Shown here: positions 46,629 to 58,959 of the stretch, piece by piece
How positions within the stretch are numbered: position 1 is the stretch's first letter
How the letters are laid out: each line of letters starts with the position of its first letter
Source: [Phialemoniopsis] sp. UDSM-2020
Taxonomy: Eukaryota > Ascomycota > Sordariomycetes > Thyridiales > Thyridiaceae
Direction of reading: 5' to 3'
DNA length: 64,000 bases
Assembly: GCA_018873225.1 (NCBI GenBank)
Contig: JAEILZ010000005.1
Location: 124,001-188,000, forward strand
The notes under the pieces: model-generated
Database searches by the model: none
What the model saw: only the letters and a program-made list of their open reading frames with translations
What the model was told of the DNA's origin: nothing
Position numbers and translations under genes: made by a program

Positions 46629-48199
46629 GGTGCGGGATAGCTTAATCGGAACTCAAGGTTCTGTCAGGCTTTATCACTCCACTGAAACAGATCGAAACAG
46701 ACTCGCTGCACAGAGGGAGTCTTACGGTTTCCAGTGAAAGTCTTAAGCAAGTCTGCTGCCTTGACCCCAGATGAGGCATGCCCCTCGGCTTGAAGTCGGC
46801 TTTGCCCCGCTTTTCATAGCTTTTCTTAGCGGCTCTCGGCTTCGGCTTCGGCTTTAACCCCTGATCCCAACGCCAGCTTTCGTGCTCTCACTTAATATAC
46901 CTTGAAATTCAGATACAAAAGGATCTAGAGTTATTATCCAAGTTTAACACACAATGCAAAAGTCTACAAAAGTCTGTTTGATACCTGTTGGTATTCGCTG
47001 CTGCTTCTCTTGCCTCCTGTACGTCTCAAGGTGCCATCGTATGAACGTAATGTAGACCAGGTCCAAAGCTAACTATGTGCAGCATGATTAATGCCACACT
47101 GAGGCCTTCCTGGTTGCTGCAGTCTGGAAACTTACAAATGCTGTGCTGATGGAAGTATCAGTCTTGCAAGAGGTGCATCGAGATGGGAACTCGATTAGTT
47201 TCAAGCAACGGCATTGCCTATCACGCAGTCGGTTTGACCGATTGGTAGCCTGCTTGGCTTTGATATCCCTTACTCGATCACCCAGAGGCTGAAACGAACA
47301 TGCAAATGCAGATTGCATGAAAATGTCAGTTTAGGTACTGCCACATCCCATTGCTTCCATTCGCTGAGTCCACATTCAAAGACATTGGGAATCTCCTCTT
47401 CGGTCTCTTGGAAGCGCCGACGAGGACGTACGGAGGTCTTGTATCGCAGTACGAGATACGAGATAGCCAATCACCACTTCGGAAAGGCTATCACGACATG
47501 ACCGCAACGAGAGCCGTGCGGGTTACGCATTGCCTGAATAACCCATTTGCCGACTGCAAGACGGCCAGGTGGTTCCAGTATTCGAGGTCCGGCCCCGGCT
47601 GCTAGGGCTGACAGTGCACGTCAAAGACGCCCCGTTTCTACGTTGGTCATAGCCTGTTGCGGACTCGGTGCTGACCGTTTTGCACCTTTGCTGCGAGGCG
47701 TAAGCTTCCCATCGCGGGATTCGCCAGAGACGGCCATGTCAGCTCTCCAGACGGATATGCATGTCAGCACAATGAGCTTAGCGGCTCCCACCCGGGCAGC
47801 TGGGACCACATAAACTTTGATGCCCATGACAAAATTGCCCAATTCCAACGGTCTCTGATCGTCGAGACTCGTGGGGCTCGGGTTTCCCTTCGACAGGGGT
47901 TTAATTCGTTGCGGGACGAATTGGGTGCGGACCGGGTGAGACAGTTACACAGCCCAAGGGGGGACATGAGCTGCGAATCGACACGGTCGTGGCCCGGCTC
48001 ATCGATATTGAGCAGTGAGACAAAATACAGCCACTCGATAGATGTGCTCGTCACGATGTGCCGGATCTACCAAAGGTATATAAGGTGGACGACTTCCTCG
48101 AGTAGCACAAAGTTGAGTCGGCTCTTGTCGTCAGCTCAACGTCTGCTTCTGTAGTTAAATCTTCATCATTGTGATATCAGTCTCCTCCAATCTCAAGCC
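46629..48199. promoter_or_regulatory. Divergent 1.6 kb region with TATA box and CGGCTT repeat
   Basis: Upstream DNA of the Zn2Cys6 regulator (minus) and the efflux carrier (plus). It holds (CGGCTT)3 at 46837-46854 and TATATAA at 48077-48083, about 117 bases before the carrier ATG. No coding region is supported. Confidence 0.45.
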
Positions 48200-50096
48200 A
48201 TGGCAACGGCAAAGAAAAGCCCCCGTACTTCGGATCCGGACGTCGGGGCCGAGAGTGCAGAGCTGACGGAGTCGTCCCACGACAGAGCCGCACACGGTCA
48301 CGCCGACTCCAAGCCTCCACGCGACATCTTCGGCTTCAAGTGGGCGGTCGTCGTCCTCGCCATCCTCTCTTCGACCTTCCTGTTTGCACTCGATAACACC
48401 GTTGTCGCCGATGTCCAGCCCCAGATTGTGCTTCAATTCGACTCCGTCGGCCGCATCGCCTGGCTGTCGGTGGCCTTCATTATGGCGGCCGTGTCGACTG
48501 GTCTCTTGTATGGTCAGCTATACAGCCAAGTACCGGCCAAATGGCTGTACATCGCGAGTGCTGTGGTGTTCGAAATTGGCTCGGCGCTCTGCGGTGCTGC
48601 GCCGAATATGTCGACCCTGATCGCTGGTAGGGCTATTGCTGGATTCGGAGGCATGGGCTTGTATCTGGGGTACGTCGGCTTTCATCTCGGGCATGAAGTG
48701 ATTTGGGACTAACTGTTGTTGTACTGCAGCGTCATGTCTCTGCTCGCTCAGACGACAACTATCCAGGAGCGACCGCTATATGTGGCCGGCATTGGTCTGA
48801 CCTGGGGCTTGGGCACCATTTTGGGTAGGTTGTCCTTGACAGGGATCGTGCCGTGAATAGCGACTGACATTCATACAGGCCCCGTCATTGGAGGTGCTTT
48901 CGCAGACTCGAAAGCAACTTGGAGGTACATCGCCCCTACGAATCTTTCCCTTATCAACGGCTGACATGTCTTGACAGATGGGCGTTCTACATCAACCTCC
49001 TCGTCTTTGCCGTCGCAGCTCCAGTCTACCTGTTCCTCCTTCCGAGCTCAGACCCCCGCCCCGGCGTAAGCACCAAAGAGCGCCTCGCACGAATCGACTG
49101 GGTCGGCGCGCCCCTGCTGCTCGGCGCCATCGTCGCCTTCGTCATGGGCATCAACTTCGGCGGCATCATGTACGAGTGGGACTCGCCGACCGAGATCGCC
49201 CTCTTCGTCGTCAGCGGCGTGCTCTTCCTCGTCTTTGGCCTCCAGCAGGGGTTCAGCATCGGCGTGCGCAAAGAAGACCGCATCTTCCCCGTCGAGTTCC
49301 TGTCGGTGCGCCGCGCGCGCACCGTGCTCATCATGTTCGGCACCACGGCGGCCGGCGGGTGCGGCATCTTCCTGCCGACCTTCTTCATCCCGCTCTTCTT
49401 CCAGTTTACGCGCGGCGACAGCCCCATCGAGGCGGCCGTGCGTCTGCTGCCGTTCATCCTGGTCATGGTCGTCGTGACGCTGACGCAGGGCGCCGTGCTG
49501 TCAAGGGCCGGGTTTTACATGCCGTGGTTCCTTCTCGGGGGTCTGCTCGCCACGGCGGGCGGAGCACTCATGTTTACGATCGACGCGGATACCTCGACGG
49601 CGCGGGTCTACGGGTACTCGGTGCTTGTCGGAGCCGGAGTGGGCATGTTTAGTCAGAGCGGTAAGAACTTCCTAAAGCATCACAGCCAACAGCTAGCGCG
49701 TCTAACATATCTGTAGGCTTCTCCATCGCCCATGCCAGCGTCCCACACGAGCAAGCTCACGTTGCGTCGGCGTTCATTGCCCTCGCCCAGTCAGCGGGCA
49801 TTACCATTTCGCTGGCCATTGGGAACGCCGTCTTTGTCAACAGGGCCGAGGATGGTCTGGAGAAGGTGCTTCCCGGCGTGCCCAAGAGTCAGATCCAGGC
49901 CGCCATTGCGGGTATTTCCACCGATCTCGTGACTAGACTGAGCCCGGAGCTACAGAGGCGGGTCCTGGACGTGATTGTTGACGCGATCAGCAGAGCTTAT
50001 ATTCTCATGATCACTGCCGGTGCTCTTGTCGCTGTTCTGAGCCTCGTCATGAAGCGTGAGAGGCTGTTTATTGCGCCTACAGCTGTGGGAGCTTAA
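48200..50096 (+). CDS. MFS efflux carrier, DHA2 (14-TM) type
   Basis: Exons 48200-48669, 48730-48824, 48879-48924, 48978-49660 and 49717-50096 give 557 aa. The first helix carries FLFALDNTVVADVQPQI, the motif D1 of 14-TM drug-proton antiporters. WLSVAFIMAAVSTGLLYGQL, LIAGRAIAGFGGMGLYLG and the antiporter motif C GLGTILGPVIGGAFAD follow, then KATWRWAFYINL. The third exon is only 46 bases, with TWR split across an intron. Late helices include FSIAHASVPHEQAHVASAFI. Close relatives export fungal toxins and drugs from the cell. No biosynthetic gene for such a product is adjacent, so it may serve self-protection or general detoxification. A TATA box stands about 117 bases upstream. Confidence 0.9.
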
Positions 50097-50969
50097 GACG
50101 ACTAGGGCTCTGGTGGTCTGGTCTTGGACGACCCAGGAGGACTCAAAGGCATGCATACGGGGCAGGTGACTTCTTTCATCCCTTCTTTCGGAGTCATAAT
50201 AAGATGCTGGCCTGATACTTACTAATGTCGCGTTACGAAAGCCTGTCTCATTTCTTTGTATGGCTGCGGTGATCGGATTAATAGTCTGGGGTTGTGGAGA
50301 GTGCTTAAACGCTTTGCCGTCTCCATTATCCGATGCGTCGGGGATTGTTAGAGTTTAGCTCCGACCTGCAAGTTTAGGCCATATGGCGCCAGGTTATGGG
50401 GGAATGAAACCAAATTCAGCGCCGTTGATTCGCCCGTCATTCACGATCTCCCCCCAGAACTCGGAGCTCGGCCCCTGATGCTCGGGCGTGTGAGTGGGTA
50501 TCCAGAACGGACCTCTCTTCCGCACCTCCACTCGTGAAAGCAATGACACACAAATTGCACGCTTTGGTCCTAGTAACCGACACCGGAGGACATTTCGCCA
50601 TGGGTTAGGACTTTTTGGACATTTTTTCTCGCTTGCGCAGAGGGCCCCCGGCCGCTGTTCTCCCCGAATGATGATTCACAATTTTCCCTCCGGGTCGGCG
50701 CGAACAAAAGTACTCTTAAACCGGACGCGGAGCCGTTTTTGTAAATCCGGCATGGCTTTCCGCAATTATTCTTGTTGTCATCAAGAGTCCAATGTTGAAG
50801 TCGTCGGTTGACGCATCCCTCCCGTCCACCACACCACCACCCTCTTCCGACCGGTCAAGCGTGTTCGGCAAGGACCTCCGCTGAAAAGTGCACATAAGCA
50901 TCAGTCTTTGTCGGTCCCCTTTCCCCTCCTTCCGAGCCTCCTCTCGAGGTGGCCGCCACGGGCTTCCGA
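50097..50969. other. Intergenic between two MFS genes
   Basis: About 870 bases between same-strand transporters, expected to hold a terminator and promoter. No coding region is supported. Confidence 0.45.
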
Positions 50970-52396
50970 ATGGCGATTCGGGGCTTCGACCTCAAGCCCT
51001 CATCCACCGATCCGAAATCCTCGACATTGACCTCGACGACCATCATGGAGACCACAACCGTCGCGGCGGAGCAGACCCGCGAGAAGACCCCGGAGCCGAC
51101 GGAGGAGGAGGCCGCGGGAGTTGTCCTCCTGGCCGAGGAGACCATTCCGGATGGTGGACTCAAGGCGTGGCTACAAGTCGCCGGCGCTTTCTTTCTGCTC
51201 TTCAACTCATGGTAAGCAGCAATTGAGCCCAAACATTCTGGGGCTTGCAGCTAATCGTCTCTTCCAGGGGTGTCGTAAACAGCTTCGGCGCATTCCAGAC
51301 CTACTACGAGACCGTCTACCTCCGCGACATCACCCCGTCGACAATAGCCTGGATCGGCTCCGTCCAGCCCTTCCTCCTCCTCGGCGGCGGCGCCATTGCG
51401 GGGCCCCTACTCGACGCCGGCTGGTGCACCTCCCTCCTGGCCATGGGCACCTTCTGCATCGCCTTCGGCACCATGATGACGAGCGTCGGCACGCAGTACT
51501 GGCACATCCTCCTGTCGCAGGGGTTCTGCGTCGGCCTAGGCGCGGGCTGCATCGTCGTCCCCGGCCTCGCCGTCCTGCCGCAGTGGTTCCTGCGCCGGCG
51601 CGCCCTCGTCACGGGCATCGCCGTCTGCGGCGGCAGTTTAGGTGGCGTCGTCTACCCGCTCATCTTCCAGAACCTGCTCGACAAGATCGGCTTCGGCTGG
51701 ACCCTGCGCGTCCTCGGCTTCTTGTCGCTGGCCACCTGCGGCTTCAGCGTGCTCGTCATGCGCACGCGCTTCGCGCCCCGCCGCGTCAGGTCCCTCATCG
51801 ACCCCTCGGCCTTCCGCGAGTGGCCCTACCTCTTCTACTGCACCGCCATGTTCTGCTCCAACTTCGGCTTCTTCATCCCGCTCTTCTACCTGCAGACCTA
51901 CGCCCTGGGCCACGGCTTGACGGACAAGAACGTCGCCCTCAACCTCGTCGCCATCCTCAACGCCGCATCGTCCGTCGGCCGCCTGGCCCCCGCCCACCTC
52001 GCCGTGCACATCGGGCCCCTACACACGATCGTGCTCGTCGTCTGCATGTCGGCCATCACCTGCTTCTGCTGGATCAGCGTCAACTCGGCGGCGGGCAACG
52101 TCGTCTTCGCCGTCATGTACGGCTTCGCGTCGGGCGGCATCGTGAGCCTGCCGCTCGTCGTGCTCGCGAGCATCACGAGCGACCTCAAGTTCCTCGGCGC
52201 GCGCTTCGGCATCTCGGGCCTCTTCAACGCCTTCGCCGCGCTGTGCGGCGCGCCCTTGGCCGGCGCCATCCTCAAGAACACGGGCGGGTATCTCGGCCTG
52301 CAGCTCTTTGCGGGCTTCGTCATCAGCATGACGGCCATCTCCTTCACGGCGGCGCGCGTCGCCAAGGTTGGTTGGAAACTCCGTGTCAAGTGCTGA
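50970..52396 (+). CDS. Monocarboxylate-transporter-like MFS carrier
   Basis: Two exons, 50970-51211 and 51268-52396, give 456 aa. The hydrophilic N-terminus runs to IPDGGLKAWLQVAGAFFLLF, the conserved D-G-G-x-x-A-W entry of fungal MCT-type carriers, and the splice restores NSWGVVNSFGAFQTYYE. Twelve hydrophobic segments follow, with WIGSVQPFLLLGGG, LPQWFLRRRALVTGIAVCGG (the loop 4-5 motif) and GLTDKNVALNLVAILNAAS. The final helices end in AARVAKVGWKLRVKC. Substrates are usually monocarboxylates, riboflavin or unknown anions. An in-frame ATG further on (METTTV) is an alternative start. Codons are very GC-rich, so long shadow frames occur. Confidence 0.9.
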
Positions 52397-52998
52397 TCTC
52401 TCCTTGCTATTTTTCCCACCTACGACCAGCCTTCAGTACCGACCGTCCATGCAGCCGCCTTCCACCCACAATGTGACTCTCGGACTCCCTTGCATGACTG
52501 TATGACCCTTACCCGACATATATAAAAAGCGAATTCTGTTTTTGAGTATGATATAGATGCTTAGTATATACACGTATATAATTGACATAATATAGAGTAC
52601 AATAAGATTATGTGACACTGTACGGATGAATGGCCGGGGCTGACGTGGACTCACCTCACCTGTGGTGAAACATGATGGGATACATTTGAGTGAGACTCGG
52701 GTTACCCTGTCTTACGAAAGGGTCTAAGACCGCCGAGCGGTGAATACATGTAAGCTCCTTACGAGTGAACAAGGTACTCACACATGTCACTCACTCATCC
52801 ATGTTCGCAGTCAAGGATTCGCCCTTCGTAACAGAGAAAGCATTATTTTGTCATCATTTTACATCTAAGTGTACAGAGTGTCTATCGCTCACATGACATG
52901 TCATGTTGTTCCCGGCATGCTTTCTACCAAAAGCGAAATTAATAAATATCAAGCAAAATGCGCAAGCCGTGCCGTGGTACAGAAATGACATTGCGATT
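52397..52998. other. Convergent AT-rich spacer
   Basis: About 600 bases between the MCT-like carrier and the methyltransferase stop codons, with TATATA-rich DNA near 52.52-52.61 kb. No coding region is supported. Confidence 0.5.
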
Positions 52999-54023
52999 CT
53001 AGACGGAGTTCTCCTCCTTCTTGGTGATGCAGCACACCTCCTTCATGCAGTCGATGCTGCGCATGTCCTTGGAGATGGGGTGCTTGTTGCCGTCAACCAT
53101 CTTGTCGTCGATGAGCTCGTAGATGTACTTGGTCATCGTCTTGACGGCCGGGTCGTTGCCGTTCTTGCCGTCGCCGCCGTAGCTCGTCATGTACGACGTC
53201 TGCAGGTCCTCGACGAAGTAGAGGGCGCCGGGCTTGACGATGCCCCAGAGCTCCTCGAGCGAGTTGCGCTGCTGCGTCATGCTGTGCCCTCCGTCGTCGA
53301 TGATGATGTCAAAGTCGCCGCCCGACTCCTCGACGAAGCGCCGCAGGAAGGTGCGGTCGGCCTGGTCGCCGGTGAAGATGGTGGCGCCCGAGGTCTTGTC
53401 CTTCCACTTCTCGGCGCAGGCGGCGTCGTACTCGATGTAGTACAGGTCGACGTTGGGGAAGAACTCGAGCCACGTGTGATACGACTTGCCGGGGCCGTAG
53501 TTCTGGATAGCCGTGGTTTGTCAGTGTGCCGTTCCTTGGGTCGTGTGCGCGCGCTGCACGTGTACATGCGTGCCACGGGGGGCGACGAGTGACGTGAAAG
53601 AGGGCACTCACCATGTTGCAGCCAAGGCCAATCTCCAGCATCTTGAGCTTCTTCTCCCGGAGCGGCTCAAGGTACTTCTCATACATGAACCAGTACTGGT
53701 GGGTGGTGACCTTGTCGGTGCCATACCCAAGGGCGACTTCCTTGAAGCTGGGCCGCCGACTATCATTCTCATCATGTCAGTATCTTGTGCGACGTTATCA
53801 AATTCTCGAGGCCGGAATGTGGCGAGTGGGAGGATGAGGCAATATGAAAAAACCTTCGTAGGACAGACGAGTCTCACCTTGCCGAACCAGTCGAGCCTGC
53901 CGTGGCCTCTTGCCAAGGCTTCTTGATGGTATCAATGACCTGGTCGTGCTGGCGAGCCAGTCCCAGCAGCAGCAAGAGGGCCGCCGCGGCGAGCAGGATG
54001 TAGTGGAATCGAGTGACAGCCAT
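52999..54023 (-). CDS. Membrane-anchored class I SAM methyltransferase
   Basis: Exons 54023-53878, 53759-53612 and 53502-52999 give 265 aa. The first 25 residues hold a strong hydrophobic helix (YILLAAAALLLLLGLA), so the enzyme is probably anchored in a membrane with its domain outside or in the lumen. The domain begins GYGTDKVTTHQYWFMYEKYL and has motif I MLEIGLGCNM, joined by splicing to NYGPGKSYHTWLEFFPNVDL. Then come YYIEYDAACAEKW, TGDQADRTFL, DIIIDDGGHSMTQQRNSLEE and VKPGALYFVEDLQTSY. This arrangement matches sugar O-methyltransferases of macrolide and tetracenomycin pathways (mycinamicin, ElmM-like) and their fungal relatives. The fungal substrate is not known; a glycan or lipid sugar is a guess. 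Confidence 0.85.
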
Positions 54024-56888
54024 GTTGAGTAGGCGTATTGTGTCAAGGTTCAGGTTTGTTGCAAGTCTGGTGGAGCAGACAGGAACCCTTGGTGGTGAAA
54101 AGAGTGAATAAGCCCGCCCTGCTGCGAACCAGGGTTGCGGGAAGGAGTGATAAGGTTGTGTTCTGTTTACTTTGGTCGGGAAGGAGGGAAGGAGTGATCA
54201 AGCGGGTGGTCCGGGAAAGAGGCAGCGGGTGGGAGAGACATGGACTGCTCTTTATTCATGTTCCCGTTCTGTGAAATGTGTCCGGGTGTGGCGTTTGCTG
54301 ACTGCTTTGCCCCGTCCGTGGTGAAGTGACATGAGTGACCTGAGTGACCTCTTGCTGACCGTCTGAAGCTTGGACATCGCACTGGGCCCTGGAGATCAGC
54401 CCGCGGCGCGCATCTTAGTCCATGTCTCGAGATAGCCCCGACCCCTTGCAATCCAGCACCTGAACCGACCGAGTCGAAACGGGTCCAAGGAGAAACCAGT
54501 CAAGACACTGCCCACCAGCTCAGTTGTCGTTGGGCTTAACCTCTGTCACTAACCAGGTCTGGGCAAAAGCACGTCTTGCTAGTCTCGCCGCCCCACCATT
54601 GGGGAATTATTGAGGGGACCTTTGAACCATATCATCACATATCAATCGAGCGTGTCTCCAAAGCTCGTAAAAGCCCCCCTCCCCGCGTTCACTAACGAAA
54701 AGGTACGGGGCCGGGGAGGCAAGCTAAGCAAGGGGTGGATTCCAGACCCAAAAGCACCGTTCTCGTCCAATAGCACCTCCTCGCAGCAGCTAAATCCAGA
54801 TAAACTTTTGTCGGAACGAGCTGCATGAGCATAACGCCAACCTGCTCTGGTATGTGAAGACTAGCGGATGGTTCCAGCTGAACCGCTTAATCCGGGACGC
54901 AAGTGCCCCTGGATCTTCACGCCTCTTTTCGCAGCCCTTACGTCGGGCGCATGGCATGTGCTTTCTCGTCGCGGTCCACACGCGTTGAAGGAGGGAGGAG
55001 GTTGAGCGCGGTGATATGATCGCCACAAGCAGACGCGGAAGAGTGGGAAAAAGGCTATTACAGCACACGTCGCATCATTTCAAAACGAGCATCTCTTTGC
55101 AAATCGGTGGAACAAGTGGATGTCAGATCATATGGCACGGCAGACTTGGGTCTACAGAAATGCCCACATAATGCTGGACCTGGGACCTTTTGCCAAGACC
55201 AAACCCCGATCTTTGAAGCCAATTCGGGTGACTGGTTCGGGGGTTGCCTGTCGGGAACCGTCCCAGGGACCGTCTGTAAATAGAAGCACGACCGATGGGA
55301 AGCTTAGTTGATGCGACCTTATTTACCACCTTACTTCGTCGTCTTCGTCCCTAGTCGCACGATAAGGCGGTAGGGGAGGGGGAGTGTGTGCAGATACGAA
55401 TTTGGTGGCGCACCCAACGTGACAGTCCATTCCGAACGACACGGGCGTGTGGTATGATTGCCATGATGTGACTGGTCTGCGAGCAAGGGGAAAACACAAG
55501 AAGAAAAGAAAGGGAAATGAGAGCAGATTACCCCTTCGGAATGCATTCTGGCTCCTGTTCAATCTGTGAATCTCTCGAATCCTTTCTTGGACAGGTCTGC
55601 GTTTGTTTTGTCTGTACGGAGTAATCTGCGTCATGTACAATGACGCTGGGCGGACAGGGATCTAGGGATTCAAATGGAGCTCCAAATGACTGAAGATAAC
55701 AACATTTGCGGCGCTGTTTGAAGATCGCCAGGGCTGTGTTGTAGGGGTGTGTAGGGCGCGTTAAGGTATGCCTGGCCGCTGGAACACTCCCCTAAATAAA
55801 AAGAGCCCACTTCTTCCGAGGGTCCGACTTTGCATTCCTCCACACCAAAACCACACGCCTTCCTTCGCCCCGCTGATTGCCGGTTTCAAGTACAATTTGT
55901 CCAACACTTGCCGCACGAGAGCTGGAGCCCGCCAGCTGGAAGTTATGGGGCGTGGGTACTAAAGGGCGAGAAGAGAAATAGGGCCATTCCAGCGTGTGTA
56001 CAACCCCGGGCATGATCGCCCACTTCTGTGCCGCGCGCTGGCTGGATTGGCAAGGGCGGATCCAATAGGGATGACATGGTGGTAAGGCAATCCCAATTCA
56101 TTGGGAATCGGGATTAGACATTTGGGAAGGGGTGTTCCGTTTGGGGGAATACATTTCCCCGAAAAAGGGAATCCGCATGGGGTTATGCATACGAGACTGG
56201 GCTGATTAGGAGCAGGTTGATGAGTGAGATCAATTCATTCGGTAGAGAGGTAGGTATTCTAAGCAGCGGGTGCCAAGGTACCTGCTAGCCCACACTCGAG
56301 GTCTCCATGGCTCAAGCCGCACCCAATAGACACCAAGATTGTCAGACATTGTTTAAGAAAGGAGATGGTTTCCCGCCAGCAAACTATGATCATTGACATG
56401 CCAGGGCACCGCCAGGCCAGCGCCAAAGGCCATAACCAGGCACTGCCCAGCCTGGATCGCCAGGCAACACAGAACAGAACAAGTGGGCGAATCCTAAAAA
56501 AAGGTGGGCTCGTCAGACATGTTTGACATCAACCCTCCCAAGGCTTGATGTTATCGATGCTTCCCACCCAAAAAAGGTACACAGTGCGCGACACTTTCTA
56601 TGGGTCGTGACTTTCCGAGGCGCACCTGCCTCACCAGCAGGACCACGGGTACTCCTTCCCTCGTCGTCACTCGAATAAAGACAGGCAAGCACACCAATGA
56701 TTGATATGACCACCTTTTCACTGCCTGCCAGTCTCTGTCTGTTTGTCCGACCTCCCGGCCATGCTCAGAACACGGTAGTCCTCAACGACGAAGTGTTGGC
56801 TTTATCTCTCCTTCTTTTTCCTCCATCAACGTAGGAACAGCATCAGTCCGTGTTCTTGTTCACCACGACTGTTACCACCGCTGCCACC
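54024..56888. other. 2.9 kb gap without a supported gene
   Basis: Between divergent starts of the methyltransferase and the MFSD5-like carrier. Only short open frames without motifs are present. The stretch is of mixed composition and holds no tRNA-like or repeat structure that I can recognise. Confidence 0.45.
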
Positions 56889-58434
56889 ATGATGGACTTT
56901 TATCAAATCAACTTGGGTGTGCTCGTCGCCACCAACACCTACCTCCTCTGGTCCCAGTACCGCCGCACAAAGAACGATGAGGCCCTGACCCTCCTCGACC
57001 CTGCTCAAGAGGAGCGCGGCGAGAAGGCCGATGGCACCGGCAACGCTCGTCGATTCCAGCTCAACTTCTTCATCCCGTACGCCCTAGCTGTCGCCGCCGA
57101 CTGGCTCCAAGTAAGTCGATATCCTCCCCGCAACTTGGCTTTCTCCACGCCCTAGAGGTGGGAACGCTAACATATCGCTCCCCGACAGGGCCCGCACATC
57201 TACGCCATCTACAAGTATGAGAAGGAAATCCCGGAGAAGATGGTGGCCGCCCTCTACGCCGCCGGCTTTGTCTCTGGAGGCATCAGCGCATCGTTCGCAG
57301 GTGGATATGCCGACAGGTTCGGCCGGAAGCGGGCTTGCCTCTTGTACTGCGTCCTGTACATCGTCACCTGCCTCACCATGCTCAGCAACGACATGCGCGT
57401 GCTCTTCTTTGGACGTCTCTGCGGTGGTGTCAGCACAACTCTGCTCTTCAGCGTCTTCGAGGCCTGGATGATTTCCGACTACCACGAGCAGTGCATCCAG
57501 ACTGCCGAGCTCAACCTGAGCTCCGTCTTCAGCACGATGACCACCCTGAGCTGCATCGTCGCTATCGCTTCCGGTGTCGTTGGTGATGCGCTCGTCACGG
57601 CTTCTGGCACGCGCACTTGGCCCTTCCTCGCCGCCGTGGTGTGCTGCATCGGCTCTGGGTTCATCATCTCCACTCGATGGGTAAGTTGCTCTCTGAACAA
57701 ACGGCCGGGTTTCCGTTTACTAATCCCCTTTTCAGAAAGAGAACTACGGTGTGCGATCGTCAGACTCGACCTCTCTTCAAGATGTCAAGGCTGGCGTCCG
57801 AGCCATCTTCCGCGACCGCAAGATCTTGTCTCTAGGCATCACATCGTGCGTTTTCGAGGGCACCATGTACCTCTTCATTTTCTTCTGGTCCGCTGCCCTG
57901 AAGAGCGCCAGGACCTCCTCCGGCTGGACCGACGAGCTCCCTTTCGGCCTCATCTTTTCCTGCTACATGTGCACCATGATGGCCGGCTCAGCGCTCTTCA
58001 CGCGGCTCAAGGTGTCTGAGGGCGGCATTCAGGGCTCTGCCGACATGCTGATGAAGGTCACCCTAATGGTCAGCTGCTGTCTGGGCCTGGCCGTCATCCT
58101 CAAGGACGAGAGGCTGGTATTCTGGGTTTTCTGCCTGCTCGAGGGCTGCATCGGAGCCTACTTCCCCGCCATGGCGTGCCTCAAGAGTGAGCTTGTCGAT
58201 GACGGCATCCGTGGCCGTGTCTACAGCATCCTCCGATTCCCACTGAACGTGTTTGTCGTCATTGCTCACAGCCTGGACGAAGAAGGTACGTGTTGCAATA
58301 ATCATTTAATTGAATCCAGCGAGACTTCTGCTAACAGCTCCATTACAGGTGATGGCCACCGGAACCATGTGTTTTCCGTTTGCGGCGGACTGCTTCTCGT
58401 CGCCTTCCTTTTCAGCCGCAAATACTTTGCCTAA
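56889..58434 (+). CDS. MFSD5-like (molybdate-anion transporter type) MFS carrier
   Basis: Exons 56889-57110, 57189-57680, 57736-58285 and 58349-58434 give 449 aa. The protein begins MMDFYQINLGVLVATNTYLL, and the first splice gives ADWLQGPHIYAIYKYEKEIP, which is characteristic of the MFSD5/MOT2 family. Motif A is GGYADRFGRKRACLLYC. Further marks are TTLLFSVFEAWMISDYHEQ, GTMYLFIFFWSAALKSAR and VDDGIRGRVYSILRFPLNV. MFSD5 homologues take up molybdate in algae; in fungi the role is unproved. Molybdate supply would serve nitrate reductase and similar enzymes. The family is usually single copy and conserved, so this is probably a core gene. Confidence 0.88.
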
Positions 58435-58959
58435 AGATCCTGGCTCAAACGAGCATTTCTATCATCTAGGGAGCCTAGACACATGAGCACACGCATATCT
58501 CTTTGTTGGGCCGGATATGTAGAGAAAATTGGACCGAGATCTTGAGAAAAGGGCCCGAGAAGGATTGTACCAGGTCACATGTAAACCTAGAAAGACATTG
58601 TATCAATAGTATTATGACGATTTTGATGATCAATATTTCGTCCGATTGGCTCCTGGTGATGCAGTCCAACTGACGCCACAGTTCGCTCCAACCACTTGGG
58701 TACCATGGTTGTCGCAAAGTATGCAAGGTACCACGGTTGGTCACCCCTTGGCACTGGTCGAACCGCACTTGAGGGGCTAGAACAATCCATTGCGTTCGGC
58801 GAAGACCTAGCTCGCAACATGTGATACCGTTGGCCTGGACCCTGCATTGGTAATACTAATGCAGATGTAAGTTGCGCCTGAATGCAGCTAGTGATCTACT
58901 ACAAGCATGTACTGAACAATCTCAGCCCTAGGAGACTGATTACAGCAGCAGGCTATGGC
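58435..58959. other. Convergent intergenic spacer
   Basis: About 525 bases between the MFSD5-like carrier and the bZIP regulator stop codons. No coding region is supported. Confidence 0.5.

Noticed and set aside
51121..52476. 451-codon open frame overlapping the MCT-like carrier
   Set aside because: Arg/Pro/His-rich shadow; the true frame has clear transmembrane segments and family motifs.
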